DNA of 16,532 bases from Clostridiales bacterium (GTDB lineage: Bacteria > Bacillota_A > Clostridia > Christensenellales > Borkfalkiaceae): assembly GCA_015055785.1 (NCBI GenBank), contig SVHQ01000017.1, positions 1-16,532 of the forward strand. Reading direction: 5' to 3'. The notes below the pieces were generated by a model. That model ran no database searches, was not told the DNA's origin, and saw only the letters and a program-made list of their open reading frames with translations. A program made the translations under genes and the position numbers. This document shows, one piece after another, positions 11,434-16,532 of the stretch (position 1 is its first letter; every line of letters starts with the position of its first letter).

Positions 11434-14400
11434 AAGAAGTGATATTAAAAAAGTATTGGTAATCGGCTCCGGTCCGATTGTAATCGGACAAGCTGCGGAA
11501 TTTGACTACGCAGGTGCGCAGGCTTGCCGTGTGATGAAGAGCGAGGGCATCAACGTTGTTCTTTGCAATTCCAATCCCGCTACGATTATGACGGACCGTG
11601 CGCTTGCAGATGAAATCTATTTGGAACCTTTAACGGAAGAAACGTTAAAGCGTATTATCCTTAAAGAAAAGCCCGATAGTTTGTTGGCATCTTTAGGCGG
11701 TCAAACGGGGTTGACGATGGGCTGTAAGCTTGCGAAATCGGGATTCCTTGCACAGCATGGTGTGAAATTAATCGGTACGAAATTGGACGCTATCGACCGT
11801 TCGGAAGATAGAGAATTGTTCAAGGAAACCATGGAAAAAATCAATCAGCCATGCGTGCCTTCCGATATTGCTTATACGGTGGAAGAATGTGTGGCGATTG
11901 CCAATCGATTGGGATATCCTGTAATTATTCGTCCTGCGTATACCCTTGGCGGTGCAGGCGGTGGTGTTGCGTACAGTGAAGCAGAACTTCGCTTAATTTC
12001 ACACAACGGTTTGATGTTGTCGCCGATTACGCAGGTGTTGATTGAAAAATATATTGCAGGCTGGAAAGAGATAGAATTTGAGGTTATTCGTGACTGTAAA
12101 GGTAATTGCTTGACGGTATGTTCCATGGAAAACGTGGACCCTGTTGGTATTCATACGGGTGACTCCATTGTTGTTGCACCTGCGGTTACTTTATCTACAA
12201 AAGAATATAACATGTTGCGTACAGCGGCATTGTCGATTATTACAGAACTGGGTATTGAGGGGGGATGTAACGTACAATTTGCTTTAAATCCCGATTCTTT
12301 TGAATACTCTGTTATTGAGGTAAACCCTCGTGTTAGCCGTTCCTCGGCCTTGGCTTCGAAAGCAACGGGTTTCCCGATTGCAAAAGTTACGTCGAAGATT
12401 GCGCTCGGTTATACGCTGGATGAAATCGTGAATGACGTTACGGGCAATACGTACGCTTGTTTTGAGCCTACAATTGACTATTTAGTTGTAAAAATGCCCA
12501 AGTGGCCGTTTGATAAATTCTTGTATGCAAAACGTGAACTTGGTACGAGAATGAAAGCAACGGGCGAAGTAATGTCGATTGGTACGTCCTTTGAAATGGC
12601 GATGATGAAAGCGGTGCGCGGTGCGGAAATTTCTACAAGTACCTTCAATTATAAAAAATTCCTGCATTCGACGAAAGAAGAATTATTGGCGAAATTGCCT
12701 GAAATGACGGATGAAAGAATTTTTGTTGTATATGCCGCTTTGAAAAGAGGCGTTACGGTGGACGAAGTATTCAATATTACAAAAATTGACCGTTGGTTCT
12801 TGAATAAATTTAAGAATTTAATTGCTTATGAAGAACGTCTTTCAAAGGAAAAATTAACAAGAGAGCTTTACGAAGAGGGTAAACGTTTAGGGTATTTGGA
12901 TAAAGACATCGCTTCAATGAGCGGTCAGAAAATCCCTTACCGCAAGAAAGTAGCTTATAAAATGGTGGATACGTGCGCAGGAGAATTTGCAGCAAAAACG
13001 CCGTACTTCTATTCTACGTTCGATCCTCATGAACACGACGAGGCGAAACCTTTTATTGAAAAAAGCGAGAAAAAACGTATTGTCGTTATCGGTTCGGGGC
13101 CTATCCGTATTGGACAAGGTATAGAATTCGACTATTCTTCCGTGCACTGTGTATGGACATTGAAGGAATTGGGCTATGAAGTCGTTATTATCAATAACAA
13201 CCCTGAAACGGTTTCTACCGACTTTGATACGGCAGACAGACTGTATTTTGAGCCCTTAACGCCTGAAGACGTGCAACACGTTTTGGATATTGAAAAACCT
13301 TATGGGGTTATTATTACGTTTGGCGGTCAGACTGCAATCAACCTTTGTTCTTATTTTGATACGCATGGTATTCGTATTTTAGGTACAAGTGCGGATAGTG
13401 TTGATAGAGCTGAGGATAGAGAGCGTTTTGAAGCGCTTTTGGAGAAATACTCCATTCCCCGTCCCAAGGCAATCACCGTTATGACAAAGGAAGAAGCTTT
13501 GGCTGCTGCAGAGAGATTGGAATATCCCGTATTGCTTCGTCCTTCTTACGTAATCGGCGGTCAAAATATGACCATCGCGTTTACGGAAGAAGACGTTTGT
13601 AGATACATGGATGTAATTTTAGCGCAAGGGATTGAAAACCCTGTACTCTGCGACAAATACCTTATGGGTACGGAGTTGGAAGTAGATGCGATATCTGACG
13701 GAAAAGACGTATTGATTCCTGGTATTATGCAACACATAGAACGTACGGGTATCCACTCTGGTGACTCTATTGCCGTATATCCTCCGTATAATTTAGATGA
13801 CGTGATGCTTGAAAGAATTATTGAAGTATCCACGCAGTTGGCGCTTGAATTAAAGACGAAAGGACTCATCAATATACAATATTTGATTTATCGCGGTCAG
13901 TTGTACGTAATTGAGGTGAATCCTCGTGCGTCTCGTACAGTGCCTTATATTTCTAAGGTAACGGGTGTACCGATGGTGGAATTGGCAACAAAAATCATCG
14001 TTGGTGCGAAATTGAAGAAACTTGGTTACGGTACGGGCTTATATCCTTCTTCGCCGTACGTTGCGGTAAAAGTGCCTGTATTTAGCTTTGAGAAGCTCAA
14101 CGATGTAAATTCTCAGCTTGGTCCCCAGATGAAATCGACAGGGGAAGTTCTTGGGATTGGTAAAACGATAGAAGAAGCGATGTTTAAAGGGCTTGTTTCT
14201 GCGGGCTTTAAAATGTGTCATCCTTCGGACAAACGTCCAGTGGGCGTATATATGACGGTCAACGATCAGGATAAATTGGAATTACTTTCAATTGCAAAGA
14301 AATTTGGGGATTTGGGCTGTAACATGTACGCAACGAAGGGTACGGCAAAGGTTATCAACGATTTAGGCATTGATTGTCAGGTCGTGGACAGACTTTCGGC

Positions 14401-15484
14401 TACCGATACTGTTATTAAATTAATGGACGAAGGAAAAATCGATTATATTGTCTATACTGGTAAAACGGATATGGAATCGATTAACGATTTCATTCGTTTG
14501 CATCACCATGCAATTTTGCTTGGCATTACAGTGCTTACGGCGTTAGATACGGCAAATGCGCTTGCGGATATTATTGCTAGCCAATTTACGGAAGATAATA
14601 CCGAACTTGTTGATATTAATAATTTGAGAACGGAAAAACTTAAATTGAATTTTACAAAAATGCAATCCTGCGGAAACGATTATATTGTATTTGATAACCG
14701 TGATGGTAAAATTACTTGTCCCGAATCGATTGCAGTAAACTACGTGTTGCCTCATTACGGTATTGGTGGTGACGGTATTGTTTTGATTGAAAAATCGGAC
14801 GTTGCTGATGCAAAGATGCGTATTTTCAATCGCGATGGGAAGGAAGCGCCTACAGGCGGTAATGCGATTCGCTGTATCGGTAAATATCTCTATGAAAAGA
14901 AAATCGTTTGCAAAAACGATATGTTGATTGAAACGTCTAATGGTGTTATTTGCCCTGTGAAGGTATATTCGTTCAGTGGTAAAGTAAACTCTGCTAGTGT
15001 AAATCTTGGCAAAGCCGTGCTTGAAGGCAAGAAAATTCCGTCCGTTTGGGATGAAGAGAAAATTGTTGGTAAAACGGTAAATATCGGTGGTTTGGAATAT
15101 AAAATTACCCTTGTAAACGTTGGAAATCCTCATTGTATTGTATTTAGTGATAAGGTGGACGCCATTAACGTGGCGGCAATCGGGCTTGAATTTGAAAACT
15201 GTGAATACTTCCCCGAAGGCATCAACACGGAATTTATCCGTATCGTGAATAAGGTGACGATAAAGATGCGTGTGTGGGAACGTGGTAGCGGCGAAACGTG
15301 GGCGTGCGGTACTGGTGCATGTGCCGCGGTCGTAGCGGCAGTACTTGCAGGGTATTGTGAAAAAGATACCAACGTAACGGTAAAATTACGCGGCGGCGAT
15401 TTGACCGTAAACTATCATTCTGACGGAGACGTAGAATTGATGGGTAGCGTAAAAACGGTATATGAAGGTACGTTGGAAATTTAA
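11426..15484 (+). CDS. carB: CarB-DapF fusion: carbamoyl-phosphate synthase large subunit joined to diaminopimelate epimerase domain
   Basis: One 1352-residue frame. Residues 1 to about 1072 are a complete CarB: first synthetase half (IGSGPIVIGQAAEFDYAGAQ; RPAYTLGGAGGGVA; IEVNPRVSRSSALASKATG), second half from about 551 (IGSGPIRIGQGIEFDYSSVH; RPSYVIGGQNM; IEVNPRASRTVPYISKVTG), and an allosteric MGS-like domain at about 937-1055. Active-site motifs of both halves look intact. Residues about 1073-1352 are a full-length DapF (FTKMQSCGNDYIVFDN; GIGGDGIVLI; GNPHCIVF; GINTEFIR; ERGSGETWACGTGACA). Of its two catalytic Cys, Cys1294 is kept but Gly1144 (TGGNA) replaces the first. There is no linker, stop codon or good ribosome binding site at the junction. 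CarB makes carbamoyl phosphate for pyrimidines and arginine; DapF normally makes meso-diaminopimelate for peptidoglycan and lysine. AAGGAG at 11413-11418 supports the start. Confidence 0.95.
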   Translation: MPKRSDIKKVLVIGSGPIVIGQAAEFDYAGAQACRVMKSEGINVVLCNSNPATIMTDRALADEIYLEPLTEETLKRIILKEKPDSLLASLGGQTGLTMGCKLAKSGFLAQHGVKLIGTKLDAIDRSEDRELFKETMEKINQPCVPSDIAYTVEECVAIANRLGYPVIIRPAYTLGGAGGGVAYSEAELRLISHNGLMLSPITQVLIEKYIAGWKEIEFEVIRDCKGNCLTVCSMENVDPVGIHTGDSIVVAPAVTLSTKEYNMLRTAALSIITELGIEGGCNVQFALNPDSFEYSVIEVNPRVSRSSALASKATGFPIAKVTSKIALGYTLDEIVNDVTGNTYACFEPTIDYLVVKMPKWPFDKFLYAKRELGTRMKATGEVMSIGTSFEMAMMKAVRGAEISTSTFNYKKFLHSTKEELLAKLPEMTDERIFVVYAALKRGVTVDEVFNITKIDRWFLNKFKNLIAYEERLSKEKLTRELYEEGKRLGYLDKDIASMSGQKIPYRKKVAYKMVDTCAGEFAAKTPYFYSTFDPHEHDEAKPFIEKSEKKRIVVIGSGPIRIGQGIEFDYSSVHCVWTLKELGYEVVIINNNPETVSTDFDTADRLYFEPLTPEDVQHVLDIEKPYGVIITFGGQTAINLCSYFDTHGIRILGTSADSVDRAEDRERFEALLEKYSIPRPKAITVMTKEEALAAAERLEYPVLLRPSYVIGGQNMTIAFTEEDVCRYMDVILAQGIENPVLCDKYLMGTELEVDAISDGKDVLIPGIMQHIERTGIHSGDSIAVYPPYNLDDVMLERIIEVSTQLALELKTKGLINIQYLIYRGQLYVIEVNPRASRTVPYISKVTGVPMVELATKIIVGAKLKKLGYGTGLYPSSPYVAVKVPVFSFEKLNDVNSQLGPQMKSTGEVLGIGKTIEEAMFKGLVSAGFKMCHPSDKRPVGVYMTVNDQDKLELLSIAKKFGDLGCNMYATKGTAKVINDLGIDCQVVDRLSATDTVIKLMDEGKIDYIVYTGKTDMESINDFIRLHHHAILLGITVLTALDTANALADIIASQFTEDNTELVDINNLRTEKLKLNFTKMQSCGNDYIVFDNRDGKITCPESIAVNYVLPHYGIGGDGIVLIEKSDVADAKMRIFNRDGKEAPTGGNAIRCIGKYLYEKKIVCKNDMLIETSNGVICPVKVYSFSGKVNSASVNLGKAVLEGKKIPSVWDEEKIVGKTVNIGGLEYKITLVNVGNPHCIVFSDKVDAINVAAIGLEFENCEYFPEGINTEFIRIVNKVTIKMRVWERGSGETWACGTGACAAVVAAVLAGYCEKDTNVTVKLRGGDLTVNYHSDGDVELMGSVKTVYEGTLEI

Positions 15485-15509
15485 AAAAGACAAATGATTG
15501 GAGGTTGTC

Positions 15510-16091
15510 ATGGACGTTTTCTATGAAGAAAGTGCTGTTGCACAACACGCAAAAAAAGGTGAAAGAAACTATAAAATAGCGCATATTGTATCCAACGTTT
15601 TTCTTGCGCTTGGAATCATTGCAATTCTGTTTGGGATTAATTTTATTCCGATTGATGCGTGGATAGTATGGGGCGGTATTTGTGTTTGGTTTTTCGTTGT
15701 ATGGTTTTTACTATTTAAGTGGAAAGCTCGTTTTAACGTAAGCTACGATTACGTATTTGTATCAGGTGAGTTGCGTATTTCGCGCGTTATTAACGTGAAT
15801 AAAAGAAAATTAGTGACGAGATTGGAGTGTAGCGAAATTATTCAATTGGGCGACGTTGACAATCCTTCGTTTGAACGTTTTAAGAATGACCCTACGGTAA
15901 AAACAGTCATTTGTACCTCGAATGATACACCAATGGAAGGAAAGTTTTTCATGTACATTTTAATCGAGGATAACGGTAAGAAATTATATGTTCTGGAATG
16001 CAGGGAAAAACTCTTGATTGAAATGATGAAATTTACCAAGCGTACCGTTTTGGAAAGCGATTACGTAATGCAGGAAAAGAAACAAAAATGA
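15510..16091 (+). CDS. DUF6106-type membrane protein (function unknown)
   Basis: A 193-residue protein with two hydrophobic helices near residues 26-46 and 50-70, then a soluble C-terminal domain of about 120 residues with alternating beta-strand character (YDYVFVSGELRISRVINVNKRK), resembling a PH-like fold. The MDVFYE start and this layout match the DUF6106 family seen in Clostridia, whose function I do not know. The ATG at 15510 is preferred over the in-frame TTG at 15498, which lies in the ribosome binding site TTGGAGG. It follows carB-dapF by 25 bases and overlaps the cysteine desulfurase gene by 4 bases (ATGA), so it is part of the same operon or at least co-translated with the desulfurase. 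Confidence 0.75.
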   Translation: MDVFYEESAVAQHAKKGERNYKIAHIVSNVFLALGIIAILFGINFIPIDAWIVWGGICVWFFVVWFLLFKWKARFNVSYDYVFVSGELRISRVINVNKRKLVTRLECSEIIQLGDVDNPSFERFKNDPTVKTVICTSNDTPMEGKFFMYILIEDNGKKLYVLECREKLLIEMMKFTKRTVLESDYVMQEKKQK

Positions 16092-16532
16092 TATATTTAG
16101 ACAATGCTGCGACAACAAAACCGTCCGAAAAGGCGTTTGTTCGAGCGCAAGAATACGTTACGGAAAAATATTATAATCCTTCGGCTATGTATAAAGAGGG
16201 ATTTGCGATGCAGAGCGAGCTAAAAAAAGCGCGCTCTCTATTGCTTTCTAAGGTTGCGGATGAAACCGCGTTTGAATTGATATTCACTTCTTGCGGCACG
16301 GAATCAGACAACCAAGCTATTTTTTCTTATGCAAAACGAGGGAATGCGGTGACCACAGCAGGAGAACATTCAGCTGTTGCGGCGGCTTTTGCGGAATTAA
16401 AGAATAGAGGTTTGGCAGAGCCTCGTTATGCGCCGTTATTAAAAGATGGTCGCGTTGACGTTGAAAAGTTATTGGATTTGGTTGATGAGAAAACGACCTT
16501 TGTTTCTGTAATGCACGTTAATAACGAAATGG
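16088..16532 (+). CDS. Cysteine desulfurase (NifS/IscS-like), 5' part, cut by window end
   Basis: The frame starts MIYLDNAATTKPSEKAF, the hallmark N-terminus of class V PLP-dependent cysteine desulfurases, and continues with YYNPSAMYKEG, FTSCGTESDNQAI (PLP phosphate loop), a GEHSAV segment whose His stacks on the PLP ring, and VSVMHVNNEM at the window edge. The enzyme removes sulfur from cysteine for Fe-S clusters or tRNA thiolation. Only 148 codons are present; the PLP lysine and the catalytic Cys loop are outside the window. The start codon overlaps the stop of the preceding gene (ATGA), with AGGAAAAG upstream. Whether it serves Fe-S assembly or a ThiI-type tRNA modification partner cannot be decided here. 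Confidence 0.92.
   Translation, partial: MIYLDNAATTKPSEKAFVRAQEYVTEKYYNPSAMYKEGFAMQSELKKARSLLLSKVADETAFELIFTSCGTESDNQAIFSYAKRGNAVTTAGEHSAVAAAFAELKNRGLAEPRYAPLLKDGRVDVEKLLDLVDEKTTFVSVMHVNNEM

Noticed and set aside
14645..14662. Separate start codon for dapF inside the fusion (TTG at 14645 or ATG at 14660)
   Set aside because: No convincing ribosome binding site precedes either codon and the frame is continuous with CarB, so a fused product is the simpler reading; a weak internal start cannot be fully excluded.
14543..15584. Minus-strand frames of 80-196 codons opposite the DapF domain
   Set aside because: They are antisense to a clearly conserved domain, with compositions typical of reverse-frame translation.

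Overview
The window looks like chromosomal DNA of a low-GC, Gram-positive, spore-forming anaerobe (Clostridia in the broad sense, probably an uncultured lineage). The evidence is AT-rich spacers, strong GGAGG ribosome binding sites, near-consensus TTGACA-N17-TATAAT promoters, an uninterrupted sporulation sigma-K gene, a B. subtilis-type parS site, and a NifU-like/GGGtGRT gene pair typical of anaerobes. Species cannot be named from the sequence alone.

Layout. Positions 1-360 hold the 3' end of an IS200/IS605-type transposase gene and its structured right end. Four copies of a 13-bp dyad (401-501) and a sigma-E-like promoter precede sigK (600-1301), whose product keeps a hydrophobic pro-sequence. 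A strongly promoted, highly translated-looking pair follows: a NifU-like Fe-S scaffold and a GGGtGRT protein (1589-3318). Next is a membrane acyltransferase (3527-4462). On the minus strand lie tRNA-Val(GAC), a decayed tRNA-like sequence and their shared promoter (4502-4750). A parS-like site (4833-4848) sits just past the 3' end of a 959-aa minus-strand gene (4910-7789) encoding a PadR winged helix, a very long coiled coil and four membrane helices. A divergent unit encodes an apparently leaderless acyl-ACP thioesterase and a divergent ArgJ-like protein (8058-10037). A consensus promoter, a 40-codon reading frame and a terminator whose stem contains that frame's stop codon form a leader (10100-10298) before carA and a carB-dapF fusion (10351-15484). 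The fusion is followed by a DUF6106 membrane protein and the start of a cysteine desulfurase gene that runs off the window.

Most unusual points. (1) The carbamoyl-phosphate synthetase: CarA has Gly and Ala in place of the glutaminase Cys and His, while CarB looks intact and is fused in frame to a full-length diaminopimelate epimerase domain that has lost one of its two catalytic Cys. This suggests an ammonia-dependent synthetase carrying a DapF-fold appendage of changed or no activity. (2) The membrane-anchored PadR/coiled-coil protein beside a parS site invites comparison with DNA-to-membrane tethers such as RacA. (3) The 40-codon leader looks like a translation-coupled attenuator for carAB. 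These functional readings are inferences; the sequence changes and positions are read directly.
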